Of a stretch of 36,514 nt of DNA, positions 25,088 to 34,629 are shown in pieces. The notes under the pieces are model-generated. The model did not search any database and was not told the origin of the DNA. It worked only from the letters and a program-made list of their open reading frames with translations. The DNA is from Deltaproteobacteria bacterium (GTDB lineage: Bacteria; Desulfobacterota; Syntrophia; Syntrophales; UBA5619). How positions within the stretch are numbered: the stretch's first letter is position 1; each line of letters starts with the position of its first letter. The stretch spans positions 1 to 36,514 of the forward strand of contig JAKAFS010000036.1 in NCBI GenBank assembly GCA_021817825.1, written 5' to 3'. The position numbers and the translations under genes were made by a program.

Positions 25088-25954
25088 TCAGCGCACCCAG
25101 AAGAGCGCCCTTTTCTTGATCCGTTCCAGGATCTCCATGGCCAAAAAGGTGATCAGCCCCGTGTAGACGATGCCCGCCACCATCCGCGGATAGTCCGCAT
25201 AGTCGGCGTAATACTGGACGAAACGTCCCAGGCCGGCGTTGGCGCCGAAGAGCTCGGCCACGGTCAGCAGGATGAACGCAAGGGACAATCCCACGGCCAT
25301 GCCCGAGAAGCTGTGCGGCAGCGAGGCCGGCAGGATCACCTTGCGCAGGGTGTCGAACCGGGAAAGCCCCAGGATGCGGGCATCGTCTCGGTAGCGGGCC
25401 GGAACGGCCGCCGCCCCGGCCGCCGTGTTCAGGAATATGGGCCAGAAGGCGCCGACGAAGACGACAAAGATCGAGGCCCCGCGAAACGTAGCGATCAACG
25501 CTATCGCATAGGGGATATAGATCGTCGGCGGCACCGGGGCGACCACCCGGGCAAAGGGCAGGAACGCCCGGCTGAGCCAGCCGGTCGTGGCCACCACGAT
25601 CCCCGCCGCCACCCCGGCGGCCACGGCGAAAAGATAACCGGGCGCCAGGATCAGAAGGGACGACCAAGTGCCCCTGAGCAGCTCCGGCAGGGAAACCCAG
25701 AGGGCCTTGCCCACCACCGCCAGAGGCGGAAAAAGGAATCCCAGCTTCTTCTGCGTCAAGATCGCGATCCCCTGCCAGAGGACTACGATCGCGAGGGCAA
25801 AGAGCAGCCCCTCTCTCCCGCTGACAACCTTCTTCCCGAGCCAGCCGCCGGGGTGCCCCGACCTGGCCTCGCTTCCTCTTCCGCGCTTCGGGATAGCGCT
25901 CTGCATAGCCACATTCCTCATCTTTCCAATCTCTCTTTTATTCACCGATCCCAC
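25088..25954 (-). CDS. SsuC/TauC-type ABC transporter permease
   Basis: Up to 288 residues from a GTG at 25954 (AGAGGAA upstream); an ATG at 25921 would give a 277-residue protein and cannot be excluded. After a basic N-terminal ~40 residues come about six membrane spans. The EAA-type loop (DDARILGLSRFDTLRKVILP) of BPD-transport permeases is present. It pairs with the ATPase and binding protein encoded upstream; the family imports sulfonates, taurine, nitrate or similar. No SsuD, TauD or other oxygenase is encoded nearby, so the cargo must be processed anaerobically. Confidence 0.9.
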   Translation of the reverse strand: MGSVNKREIGKMRNVAMQSAIPKRGRGSEARSGHPGGWLGKKVVSGREGLLFALAIVVLWQGIAILTQKKLGFLFPPLAVVGKALWVSLPELLRGTWSSLLILAPGYLFAVAAGVAAGIVVATTGWLSRAFLPFARVVAPVPPTIYIPYAIALIATFRGASIFVVFVGAFWPIFLNTAAGAAAVPARYRDDARILGLSRFDTLRKVILPASLPHSFSGMAVGLSLAFILLTVAELFGANAGLGRFVQYYADYADYPRMVAGIVYTGLITFLAMEILERIKKRALFWVR

Positions 25955-26016
25955 TTCCTCTCACCCCTTTGCATCGTAGCGACACTTGTTCCGACGATCT
26001 CCCGGAGTTCCTGGTT

Positions 26017-26421
26017 CTATCGGCTCCCGGCCTGATCCCTCGGAGCCGCGCCCTGCTCCTCGTTTCTTGTCCCGCCGACGGGCAGGCCGCGCAGGCAGGC
26101 CATGCACTCCCTGAGCGAGCAGATCCCGCAGGAGTGGCACAGCACTACCCGAATCTCCTTCGCCCGTGCGGTGCGCATCACGCCGTTTTTCGTGCAGTGG
26201 GCGATCTGGCTTGTGAAGATGACCAGGGCATCGAGGTTTTCGATCCGGCCGGCGATATCACCCCTGAGGACATCGAAAACCCGCAATTCGATCCCTAACC
26301 TTTCCGCCTCATCCACATAGTGTTTCTTCAAGCGGGAGATGCCGCCGACAAGCCCGATATGGACCCGCGGTCTCCCGGCAGGGGCAGGGGAGACAAAATC
26401 GGCCGTCCCTGTTTGCGCCAT
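26017..26421 (-). CDS. DUF2325 family protein
   Basis: 134 residues. The central HIGLVGGISRLKKHY segment, a DALVIFTSQIAH core and the LCHSCGICSLRECMAC cysteine cluster identify the DUF2325 family, whose function is unknown. The fold looks like a small Rossmann-type domain, and the cysteines suggest metal or Fe-S binding. The gene is inserted between the ATPase and permease genes of an ABC importer, just after a palindromic repeat. The last ~20 residues are low-complexity and polar. Confidence 0.75.
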   Translation of the reverse strand: MAQTGTADFVSPAPAGRPRVHIGLVGGISRLKKHYVDEAERLGIELRVFDVLRGDIAGRIENLDALVIFTSQIAHCTKNGVMRTARAKEIRVVLCHSCGICSLRECMACLRGLPVGGTRNEEQGAAPRDQAGSR

Positions 26422-26439
26422 GGCTCGCTCCTCCCTTTA

Positions 26440-26565
26440 GCAGGCTGTTGAAAAGCGGCCATATGCTGCGTTGCGCGGCAACCCTCATCGCTCAACGTAT
26501 TCCTATATACGCCTCGCGATTCGGCTTTTGCGCGCCTTGCCTCTGGCCATTTTTGAACAGCCTGC
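26440..26565. repeat. 126-bp palindromic interspersed repeat (MITE-like)
   Basis: Imperfect 22-bp terminal inverted repeats: GCAGGCTGTTGAAAAGCGGCCA at 26440-26461 pairs with 26544-26565 (three mismatches or so). A smaller inverted repeat is at the centre (CGTAT 26496-26500, ATACG 26507-26511). No coding capacity. From general knowledge, palindromic repeats beginning GCAGGCTGTTGAAAA occur many times in deltaproteobacterial genomes. A separate perfect stem, GGGTGT/ACACCC, lies at 26573-26590 before the ATPase stop. Confidence 0.75.
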
Positions 26566-26596
26566 CCAATCCGGGTGTTTTTCGACACCCTGTTGA

Positions 26597-27448
26597 CTAG
26601 ATGGCCTCACCGGCGCCCTTGACCTGGTCGCCCTCTTCCAGCTGGGCCAAGGCATCCTGGCGGAAGACCTCCAGGACCTGCTCCCGCAATTCCCGAAAAC
26701 CCGCGGTCTTGAAAAATCCGCTTCTCGACCGCGGCCGCGGCAGAGCGACCGCGTATTCGGCGATGATCCGCCCCGGCGACGCCCCCAGGATCACCACCCG
26801 GTCGCCCAGGTAGAGGGCCTCGTCCACGTCATGGGTGACGAAGACGATCGTCCGGGGGGGATCGGCATGGGACCAGATGTCGATGAGCAGGTCCTGCAAC
26901 TTCATCCTGGTCAGGGGATCGAGGGCTCCGAAGGGCTCGTCCATGAGCAGAAAGGAAGAGCCCAGGGCCAACGCCCGCGCAATGGCCCCCCGTTGCTGCA
27001 TGCCGCCGGAAAGCTCGAAGGGATATTTTCCCCTGGCCTCCGCCAGCCCCACCAGGCCGAGATACTCTTCGGCCAGATCCAGCTTCTCCGGCCGGTTCCG
27101 TCCCGGATTCACCCGGTCGATGGCCAAGAGGATGTTCTCCGTCAGGGTCATCCAGGGAAAAAGCGAGTAATCCTGGAAGACCATCCCCCGGTCGATGCCC
27201 GGCCCCTCCACGGCCTCGCCCCGGCAGAGGATACGGCCCGAGGTGGCCTTGGCCATGCCGGCCAGGAGGCGCAGCAGCGTGGTCTTCCCGGAGCCGCTGG
27301 GCCCCAGGAGGGAGAGGAACTCCCCCTCCCGGACCGCCAGCGTGATCTCCCGCAGGATGACCGCCTCCCCGTATCCGAAGGAGGCGGACTCCACCCGCAG
27401 GCCCGATTCCGCACCGGCCTGCGGCGTTTGGGAACTCTGGAACGTCAT
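26597..27448 (-). CDS. SsuB/TauB-type ABC transporter ATPase
   Basis: 283 residues. Walker [11 protein letters not shown]-loop FQDYSLFPW, signature LSGGMQQR, Walker B LLMDEP, H-loop THDVDEAL. The C-terminal ~60 residues follow the SsuB/TauB pattern (RIIAEYAVALPRPR). It overlaps the binding-protein gene by 4 bp. The normally adjacent permease gene lies 640 bp further on, separated by a repeat and a DUF2325 gene, which looks like a later interruption of the operon. Confidence 0.92.
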   Translation of the reverse strand: MTFQSSQTPQAGAESGLRVESASFGYGEAVILREITLAVREGEFLSLLGPSGSGKTTLLRLLAGMAKATSGRILCRGEAVEGPGIDRGMVFQDYSLFPWMTLTENILLAIDRVNPGRNRPEKLDLAEEYLGLVGLAEARGKYPFELSGGMQQRGAIARALALGSSFLLMDEPFGALDPLTRMKLQDLLIDIWSHADPPRTIVFVTHDVDEALYLGDRVVILGASPGRIIAEYAVALPRPRSRSGFFKTAGFRELREQVLEVFRQDALAQLEEGDQVKGAGEAI

Positions 27449-28494
27449 GAGGCGTTCCTTTTGGCAAAGACCTTCTGCCTGTCCTTCCAGAAAGTTTCCT
27501 TCGGGCTTTCCTTGGCGAGGCCGTCCAGCGCCGCCTTGTAGATGCCCGTGTGGATATAGGGGACGATGTCCTGCTGCGAGGTAATGAACTCGCTCTTCTG
27601 CATCGTGACCCAGAACTTCTTCACCTCATCCACGTTCGGATCGGAACTCTGATCCAGATGGCCGTGGTAGAAGGCCTTCTCGATCACGGCCCGGTCGATC
27701 TTCACGTACTTGGCGATGGCGGCCACGGTGGCCTCCTTGTTTTGCCCGGTGAACTTCTCCGCCTGGAGGATCGCCCGCAAAAACCGGGTCAGAACCTCGG
27801 GGCTGCGCTTGACCGTATCGGTGGTCGCGACGATCCGGCAGCAAGGATGGCCGGGGCTCAGGTCGTGGCTGCGGAGCACCACCTTCAGACCCTCTTTTTC
27901 CGCCGTAATGTCGAAGGGTCCCCAGATCACGCCGGCATCCACCTGGCCGGTCTTCACCGCTTCGATGACGGCCGGCGGATTCTTCAGCTCGAAGATCTGA
28001 AGATCCGATTTCCAACTGATCCCGGCTTTGTATAGGGCGCCCCGAAGGACGGCATCGCCGGATGCGAGGCGTACCGTGGCCACTTTTTTCCCTTTCAGGT
28101 CATTCACCGACTTGAGCGAGGCGGCATTGGCGGCCGTCGTAATGACGCCCGCATCCTCGCCCATGATGCCGCCGATGATCCGCAGGTCCGCCCCCTGGGA
28201 GATGTGGACCAGGGGCGCCGTGGTGCCGAAGGCCCCGATATCGAGTTTCCCGGCGCGTACGGCATTGATCCCGTCCGCGGAATTGATGAATTCCACGAGT
28301 TCCACGTCCAGTCCCTCCTTGGCGAAGAAGCCCTGCTCCTTGGCCACAAAGAACTTCGCATGGCCCGTCACCGGCAGGTACCCCACCTTCAAGCGATCCA
28401 GGGCCTCCGCCGACGGCGGCGACAGCGCGATCAGGCCTGCCAGGCTGAAAAAGGCGAGGGCTGCGGCTCCGATTTTTCTGCAACTTACCAACAT
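27445..28494 (-). CDS. SsuA/TauA-like periplasmic substrate-binding protein
   Basis: 349 residues; ATG at 28494 follows GGAGGTAGAACC. An N-terminal signal peptide (basic CRK, hydrophobic AALAFFSLAGLIAL, SAEA cleavage) precedes an NMT1/SsuA-type fold (LKVGYLPVTGHAKFFVAKEQ; AGKLDIGAFGTTAP). It binds the imported compound. The ligand cannot be read from sequence. Between cysK2 and the ATPase gene, and in an operon headed by metY, it probably brings in organic sulfur such as a sulfonate or a methylthio compound. Confidence 0.88.
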   Translation of the reverse strand: MLVSCRKIGAAALAFFSLAGLIALSPPSAEALDRLKVGYLPVTGHAKFFVAKEQGFFAKEGLDVELVEFINSADGINAVRAGKLDIGAFGTTAPLVHISQGADLRIIGGIMGEDAGVITTAANAASLKSVNDLKGKKVATVRLASGDAVLRGALYKAGISWKSDLQIFELKNPPAVIEAVKTGQVDAGVIWGPFDITAEKEGLKVVLRSHDLSPGHPCCRIVATTDTVKRSPEVLTRFLRAILQAEKFTGQNKEATVAAIAKYVKIDRAVIEKAFYHGHLDQSSDPNVDEVKKFWVTMQKSEFITSQQDIVPYIHTGIYKAALDGLAKESPKETFWKDRQKVFAKRNAS

Positions 28495-28549
28495 GGTTCT
28501 ACCTCCTATGATTGAATGGTGAATGACGATGCCTCCTGGCTACGCCCCC

Positions 28550-29473
28550 TCAGGGCTTGAAGAGCCAGGTAGACAGATACCGTTCCCCCGTGTCCGGGAG
28601 GACGACGACGATCAACTTGCCGGCATTCTCCGGACGCTTGGCCACTTCCAGGCCGGCCCAGAGGGCGGCACCGCTGGAAATGCCGACCAGTATCCCCTCT
28701 TCGCGGGCAAGGCGCCGGGAAGTCTTCCCCGCTTCGTCGTTGCCCACCTTGACGACCTCGTCGATGATCCCCTGATTGAGGACCCCGGGGACGAAACCCG
28801 CCCCGATCCCCTGGATCTTGTGAGGACCGGGCTGACCGCCCGACAGGACGGGCGATGCCTCCGGCTCGACGGCAATGGCCTGAAAGCCGGGTTTGCGCGC
28901 CTTAATCACCTCGGCGACGCCGGTCAGGGTGCCGCCGGTTCCGACGCCGGAAACGAGGATGTCTACCTTCCCCTCCGTATCGGCCCAGATCTCCTCGGCG
29001 GTGGTACGCCTGTGGATCTCGGGGTTCGCCGGGTTATTGAATTGCTGGAGGATCACCGCGCCCGGGGTCGTGGCGGCCAACTCCTCGGCCTTGCGGATGG
29101 CCCCTTTCATCCCCTCGGCACCGGGCGTCAGGACCAGTTCGGCGCCGAAGATCTCCAGCAACTGCCGCCGCTCGATGCTCATCGTATCGGGCATGGTGAG
29201 GATCAGGCGGTACCCCTTGGCTGCGGCCACGAAGGCGAGGGCGATCCCGGTGTTGCCGCTCGTGGGCTCGATAATGACGGCGCCGGGTTGGAGCGCCCCT
29301 CTTTTTTCGGCATCCTCGACCAGGGCCACGCCGATCCGGTCCTTCACGCTGGAGAGGGGGTTGAAGGACTCGATTTTCACGACGACCTGCGCCTGAATCC
29401 CGGCAGCGATCCGATTGAGCCGGACCAGGGGGGTCCTGCCGATGGTCTTGGTAATATCTGCAAAGATGGACAT
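28550..29473 (-). CDS. cysK: Cysteine synthase, second copy
   Basis: 307 residues. PLP lysine K44 (SSVKDRIG), PTSGNTG (70-76), and GVGTGGT. Closely related over its full length to the copy at 10687-11622. It follows metY by 34 bp and so shares its promoter and leader RNA. This is presumably the housekeeping O-acetylserine sulfhydrylase of the sulfate/organosulfur regulon. The two copies differ at the residue before SVKDR (G versus S) and in the C-terminal tail. Confidence 0.93.
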   Translation of the reverse strand: MSIFADITKTIGRTPLVRLNRIAAGIQAQVVVKIESFNPLSSVKDRIGVALVEDAEKRGALQPGAVIIEPTSGNTGIALAFVAAAKGYRLILTMPDTMSIERRQLLEIFGAELVLTPGAEGMKGAIRKAEELAATTPGAVILQQFNNPANPEIHRRTTAEEIWADTEGKVDILVSGVGTGGTLTGVAEVIKARKPGFQAIAVEPEASPVLSGGQPGPHKIQGIGAGFVPGVLNQGIIDEVVKVGNDEAGKTSRRLAREEGILVGISSGAALWAGLEVAKRPENAGKLIVVVLPDTGERYLSTWLFKP

Positions 29474-29507
29474 TTTTCTTTCCTCCTTTCAATGAGGGAC
29501 AGAGCCC

Positions 29508-30947
<1,440 letters not shown>

Positions 30948-31051
30948 CCGGGATCGACATGCGGTCCCGCAACAACACATCCGGTCGGCCACAAAACGGG
31001 CGCTTCTCTTCAAAAAGGGGTTCATCGGTTTACCTCGAAATTGATCTTCAT

Positions 31052-31097
31052 ATTTCCCATGGGAATTGTAGATAATTTATTTTAGATGGTTTGTCAA
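31052..31097 (-). promoter_or_regulatory. metY operon promoter with palindromic operator
   Basis: -35 TTGACA (31097-31092), 17-bp spacer, -10 TATCTA (31074-31069), followed directly by CAATTCCCATGGGAAAT, a near-perfect palindrome over the likely start site. The hcyS promoter shares the -35/-10 spacing and the operator position. The surrounding 31040-31130 is AT-rich, unlike the rest of the window. Confidence 0.65.
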
Positions 31098-31179
31098 TCT
31101 TTTTTTTTCATTTTTTTTGAAAACCACCTCGCTCCCTGAGCCTATCGCGCCTTTAGTGCCTGCGGGACCCACTTTTCTC

Positions 31180-31208
31180 TTGACACTGTGAGGCCATTCC
31201 AATACTAG
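31180..31208 (+). promoter_or_regulatory. Sigma70-like promoter of the xdhC-type pair
   Basis: TTGACA (31180-31185), 17-bp spacer, TACTAG (31203-31208). The gene starts at 31260 with AAGGA about 6 nt upstream. It is divergent from the metY promoter; the 90 bp between the two -35 boxes contain long T-runs and nothing else recognised. Confidence 0.6.
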
Positions 31209-31259
31209 CAAAACAGTAGAGATTGACCCGGAGCACCACTCCTCAAAAAAAGGATTGCC

Positions 31260-32024
31260 ATGAACATGACAACAAAACTCTGTGCCTGCCTAGCGCAGCA
31301 AAAGATTTTCTGCCTTGCCACGATCATTGCCTCCGGCGATCCGCGGCTTCCGGTGGGCCGCAAGGCGATCGTCTGGCCCGACGGCAGAATGGAAGAGTCC
31401 TTCGGCGTTCTTCCCGTTGACAAAACGCTGCGGGATTTGGCCGTGAAGGCGCTGGCAAACAGAGAATGTGCGACCATAGAAATGACGGACACCGTCTCGG
31501 TCTTTCTCGATATCCTGGCGCCGGACGCGAAACTGCTCATCTGCGGGGCGGGCCATATCGCCATGCCTTTGGCCCGCTTCAGCCGCGAAGTCGGCTTCTC
31601 GGTCACGGTGCTGGACGACCGCGAGGATTTCGCCCACCCCTCGCGCTTCCCGGGCTGCACGGTCATCGCCGAGGACTATGCCCCTGCCCTGCGCAAGATG
31701 GCGCTGGGGCCTGCCACCTATACCGTCGTCATCACCCGGGGCCACGAGCACGATCTCGATTGCCTGCTGGAGATCCTGCCCAAGGAAACCGCCTATGTGG
31801 GACTCATCGGCAGCCGCCGGAGGATCGGTTTTGTCCTGGAAGAGTTGGTCCAAAGGGGGATTGCGAGAGAACGCTGCGCCGAGCTCTTCACTCCGATCGG
31901 TCTTCCTATCGGGGCGGAATCGCCCGAAGAGATCGCCCTGGCCATTGCGGCGGAATTGGTCAGCGTGCGCAGAAGAAGAGCGCAGAAGACGCGGGCGCTC
32001 AGAACCGCCCCGGGGGTGGCGTGA
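31260..32024 (+). CDS. XdhC/CoxI family protein with Rossmann domain
   Basis: 254 residues. An N-terminal XdhC_CoxI-like domain (FCLATIIASGDPRLPVGRK) is followed by the XdhC Rossmann domain beginning LLICGAGHIAMPLARF (about 92-107), with VVITRGHEHD and VGLIGSRRR motifs. XdhC-type proteins bind and sulfurate molybdenum cofactor for insertion into molybdenum hydroxylases. No such hydroxylase is encoded in the window. A sulfur-transfer role could explain its place among sulfur genes, but that is inference. One of only two plus-strand genes. Confidence 0.87.
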   Translation: MNMTTKLCACLAQQKIFCLATIIASGDPRLPVGRKAIVWPDGRMEESFGVLPVDKTLRDLAVKALANRECATIEMTDTVSVFLDILAPDAKLLICGAGHIAMPLARFSREVGFSVTVLDDREDFAHPSRFPGCTVIAEDYAPALRKMALGPATYTVVITRGHEHDLDCLLEILPKETAYVGLIGSRRRIGFVLEELVQRGIARERCAELFTPIGLPIGAESPEEIALAIAAELVSVRRRRAQKTRALRTAPGVA

Positions 32025-32341
32025 TGACGAACGAAGAGATCTTTCGGAAACTGACCGAGCTGGAGAGCAAAGGCATCGCCGTTTGCCTCGCCACGATCGT
32101 GAGGACCTTGGGCTCCACGCCCCGCGAGGCAGGCGCCAAGATGATCGTCTGCGCCGACGGCACCACCTACGGCTCCGTAGGCGGCGGCTGCGGCGAGAAT
32201 CAGGTTCGCAGCGCCGCCCTCCGCTGCCTCCTGACGACGAAAACACCGGAGCTGATCGAAGCGGACCTCACGGACGATTTGGGGACCAAGGGCGGTGACG
32301 TCTGTGGCGGCAGGATGTGGCTTTTCGTCGAACCGCTGTAG
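32024..32341 (+). CDS. Stand-alone XdhC_CoxI domain protein
   Basis: 105 residues, ATG overlapping the preceding stop (TGATG). Contains the canonical XdhC_CoxI motif: GIAVCLATIVRTLGSTPRE, AGAKMIV, GSVGGGCGENQV, and a C-terminal CGGRMWLFVEPL. It lacks the Rossmann half, which the upstream protein supplies, so the two probably act as a complex. Cysteines in GGGCGEN and DVCGGR are candidates for cofactor or sulfur contact. Confidence 0.85.
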   Translation: MTNEEIFRKLTELESKGIAVCLATIVRTLGSTPREAGAKMIVCADGTTYGSVGGGCGENQVRSAALRCLLTTKTPELIEADLTDDLGTKGGDVCGGRMWLFVEPL

Positions 32342-32368
32342 AATCCGGGCACCCGTTGCACCCCCTAT

Positions 32369-32385
32369 CCCCGCCAAAGGCGGGG
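32369..32385. terminator. Hairpin between convergent genes
   Basis: Perfect 7-bp stem CCCCGCC-AAA-GGCGGGG in the 64-bp gap between the convergent xdhC-type and PP-loop genes. No U-run follows on either strand, so its terminator function is only likely by position. Confidence 0.4.
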
Positions 32386-32405
32386 CTTGCCGGTGACGCT
32401 CCCGG

Positions 32406-33434
32406 TCAGCAGGTCACCCGGACCTCGCCGCCGATCCGCAGGGCTGCGAAGGGCTGCCGTGGGCCTCGCTCGGCGCTTACCAGCACCGACCCGTCGGCGC
32501 CGACGACTTGCTTCCGGATTTGATAGTTATTCTGATCGTCCTGGCTGTAGGCAGCAACCATCCCGGCGATCGTCTCCTCGGCAACCGGGTCCAGCGCTCC
32601 TGCGGCCAGCAGCGTGGGGCCGCGAAAATTCTCCGGCATGAAGAGGGCATCGCCCGGCGCCGCGAGATTCGCGATCCGCTCGTTTTCCGCCTGCGCTCTG
32701 CCCAGGATTACCCGGAGGTTGGGGCTCAGGCGAAAATGGCGGCCGATGGTCAAAAGCACCAGATCCCGCTGGTCATAGCCGGGGACATGGGCAAAGAGAT
32801 CCCGCAGCCGCTCGGCAAACTCCGGATCGGTGAGGAGACATCCCCCGGCCGGACAGGGATAATCCCGGACGCCGAGCTCCTCGGCCAGCTCGATCTGCGG
32901 TTTCCGCGACCGGCCGGAAATGGCCAGAAGACGGCCCCGATTCACGATCCCTTCCGCTTCCGGCAGGGTCGGAGGGAACAGGTGGGCAGAAAGGGGGCGG
33001 AGAATCCGGCCCGCCAGACCGCTTTCCCGATCGATCGTCTCGATCGCCTGCCGGTGCTGGGACATGGGGCGCTGGCCGAGGACCTCGCCGGTGACGACGA
33101 AGGAGGCCCCGAGCTCGGCGAACATGCCTGCCACCTTGCGCAGCATGTAGATCCGGCAGTCGATGCAGGGATTCATCCCCCGGCCGTGGCCGTGAGGGGG
33201 ATTCTCGACCACCTTCAGGTAATCCATCCCCTTGACCACCACCTTGAGCGGAACGCCGAATTCCTCGGCCACCCGCCGGGCCTCGTTTTTACAGCCGGCC
33301 TTCCGGGACGAGCAGTTGCAGAAGGGACTGGTGAAATGGACCGCCGTCACGGCGATCCCCTGGTCGATCATCATCTTGACGGCCAGGGTGCTGTCCAGCC
33401 CTCCGGATAGCAAAACAACGGCACCTTGTTTCAT
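32406..33434 (-). CDS. PP-loop ATPase, tRNA-thiouridylase-like (MnmA/ThiI-type)
   Basis: 342 residues. The N-terminal PP-loop SGGLDST (10-16) binds ATP. Cysteines C39, C41, C48 and a C90-X2-C93 pair (NPCIDCR) follow, then VVTGEVLGQRPMSQ and later CPAGGCLLTD. The general layout is that of sulfur-transfer enzymes acting on tRNA, such as MnmA and ThiI, but the C-terminal ~130 residues are not a standard MnmA barrel and I do not recognise them. Likely role: ATP-dependent thiolation or a related sulfur-transfer step; substrate uncertain. It lies 55 bp after a cystathionine gamma-synthase-like gene. Confidence 0.75.
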   Translation of the reverse strand: MKQGAVVLLSGGLDSTLAVKMMIDQGIAVTAVHFTSPFCNCSSRKAGCKNEARRVAEEFGVPLKVVVKGMDYLKVVENPPHGHGRGMNPCIDCRIYMLRKVAGMFAELGASFVVTGEVLGQRPMSQHRQAIETIDRESGLAGRILRPLSAHLFPPTLPEAEGIVNRGRLLAISGRSRKPQIELAEELGVRDYPCPAGGCLLTDPEFAERLRDLFAHVPGYDQRDLVLLTIGRHFRLSPNLRVILGRAQAENERIANLAAPGDALFMPENFRGPTLLAAGALDPVAEETIAGMVAAYSQDDQNNYQIRKQVVGADGSVLVSAERGPRQPFAALRIGGEVRVTC

Positions 33435-33489
33435 GAACTTTTTCCTTTTCTTTGCCGGCCGACGCGCGGCAGGATTGCTTTAATCCCGG

Positions 33490-34629
33490 TCAGGCTTGGC
33501 CGAGCGCCGCATCCAGGTCCGCAATCAGATCGTCGGGATCTTCGATCCCCACGGAGAGACGGACGAGATCGCCGGTCACCCCCACGCGCCGGCGGTGGTC
33601 GGGATGCATGGCGGCATGGGACATGGTGACCGGGTAGGAGATGATGCTCTCCACGCCGCCGAGGCTGACCGCCAGGGCGGGGATGCGGACCTGGCCCAGA
33701 AACCGCTTGGTCATCTCCTCGGTTTGCAGGCGGAAGGAGACGATTCCCCCGGGGCCGTCGGCCTGGCGCTCGTGGATCTCCCGGCCCGGATGGCCTGGTA
33801 AACCGGGGAAGAAGACCTCCTTTACCTCGGGCCGCCTTTGCAGCCATGCGGCGATCCGGCTGGCCCCCTGCTGGTGCATGTCCATCCGCGCCTTCAGGGT
33901 CTTGATCCCCCGCATCAAGAGCCAGCAGTCCTGGGGCCCCAGAACCGCTCCGAAGGCGTTCTGGATGAACTTGATCCTGTCGCCCAGCTCCGCACTGGCA
34001 GCCACGGCCAAGCCGGCCAGCAGGTCGCTGTGACCGCCCAGGTATTTGGTGGCGCTGTGGAGGACGATATCGAACCCGTACTCGATCGGTCGCTGCAAAT
34101 AAGGGGTCATGAAGGTGTTGTCGATGATCGAAAGGAGCCCCTTTTCCCTGGCCAGGGCCGCCATGACCCGCAGGTCGGTGATCTTGAGTAGGGGGTTGGA
34201 GGGAGACTCAAGATAGAGGGCCTTCGTGTTGTCCCGGATGGCCCGCCGCACCGTTTCGGGATCGGTGAAATCGACGAAGGTCGTCTCGATCCCCAGGCGG
34301 TTGAAGAGCTGCGTCAGGACCCGGTAGGCGCCGCCGTAGACATCCTCGCCGGCCACGATGTGGTCGCCGGGTGAAAAAAGGAGCAAGATGCTGGAGATGG
34401 CGGCCATGCCGGAGGAAAAGGCAAAGCCGCGCACGCCCCCTTCGAGGCTGGCGATGATCGCCTCCAAGGCCTCCCGGGTCGGGTTTCCGGAGCGGGAATA
34501 ATCGTAGGGACCAAAGCCATCGACGCCGGCCTGCTGGAACGTGGCGGCGTTGTAAATGGGAAGGCTGACCGCCCCGGTAGCCGGATCGACTTCGTTTCCC
34601 GTGTGCAGAATTCGCGTTCCGATCTTCAT
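33490..34629 (-). CDS. Cystathionine gamma-synthase / gamma-lyase family enzyme, copy 1
   Basis: 379 residues from the ATG at 34629, overlapping the upstream stop (ATGA); a frame extending to 34995 is overlap with the upstream gene. PLP lysine K195 (HSATKYLGGH), YDYSRSGNPTR (42-52), and FSSGMAA. Reaction candidates: O-acyl-homoserine plus cysteine to cystathionine, or cystathionine/homocysteine breakdown to release sulfide. Next to a near-paralogue in the same operon, one copy may be synthase and the other lyase. Sequence by eye does not separate these activities. Confidence 0.85.
   Translation of the reverse strand: MKIGTRILHTGNEVDPATGAVSLPIYNAATFQQAGVDGFGPYDYSRSGNPTREALEAIIASLEGGVRGFAFSSGMAAISSILLLFSPGDHIVAGEDVYGGAYRVLTQLFNRLGIETTFVDFTDPETVRRAIRDNTKALYLESPSNPLLKITDLRVMAALAREKGLLSIIDNTFMTPYLQRPIEYGFDIVLHSATKYLGGHSDLLAGLAVAASAELGDRIKFIQNAFGAVLGPQDCWLLMRGIKTLKARMDMHQQGASRIAAWLQRRPEVKEVFFPGLPGHPGREIHERQADGPGGIVSFRLQTEEMTKRFLGQVRIPALAVSLGGVESIISYPVTMSHAAMHPDHRRRVGVTGDLVRLSVGIEDPDDLIADLDAALGQA

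Noticed and set aside
26440-26590. Insertion sequence remnant with transposase.
   Set aside because: Only terminal and central inverted repeats are present; no transposase fragment can be read in any frame.
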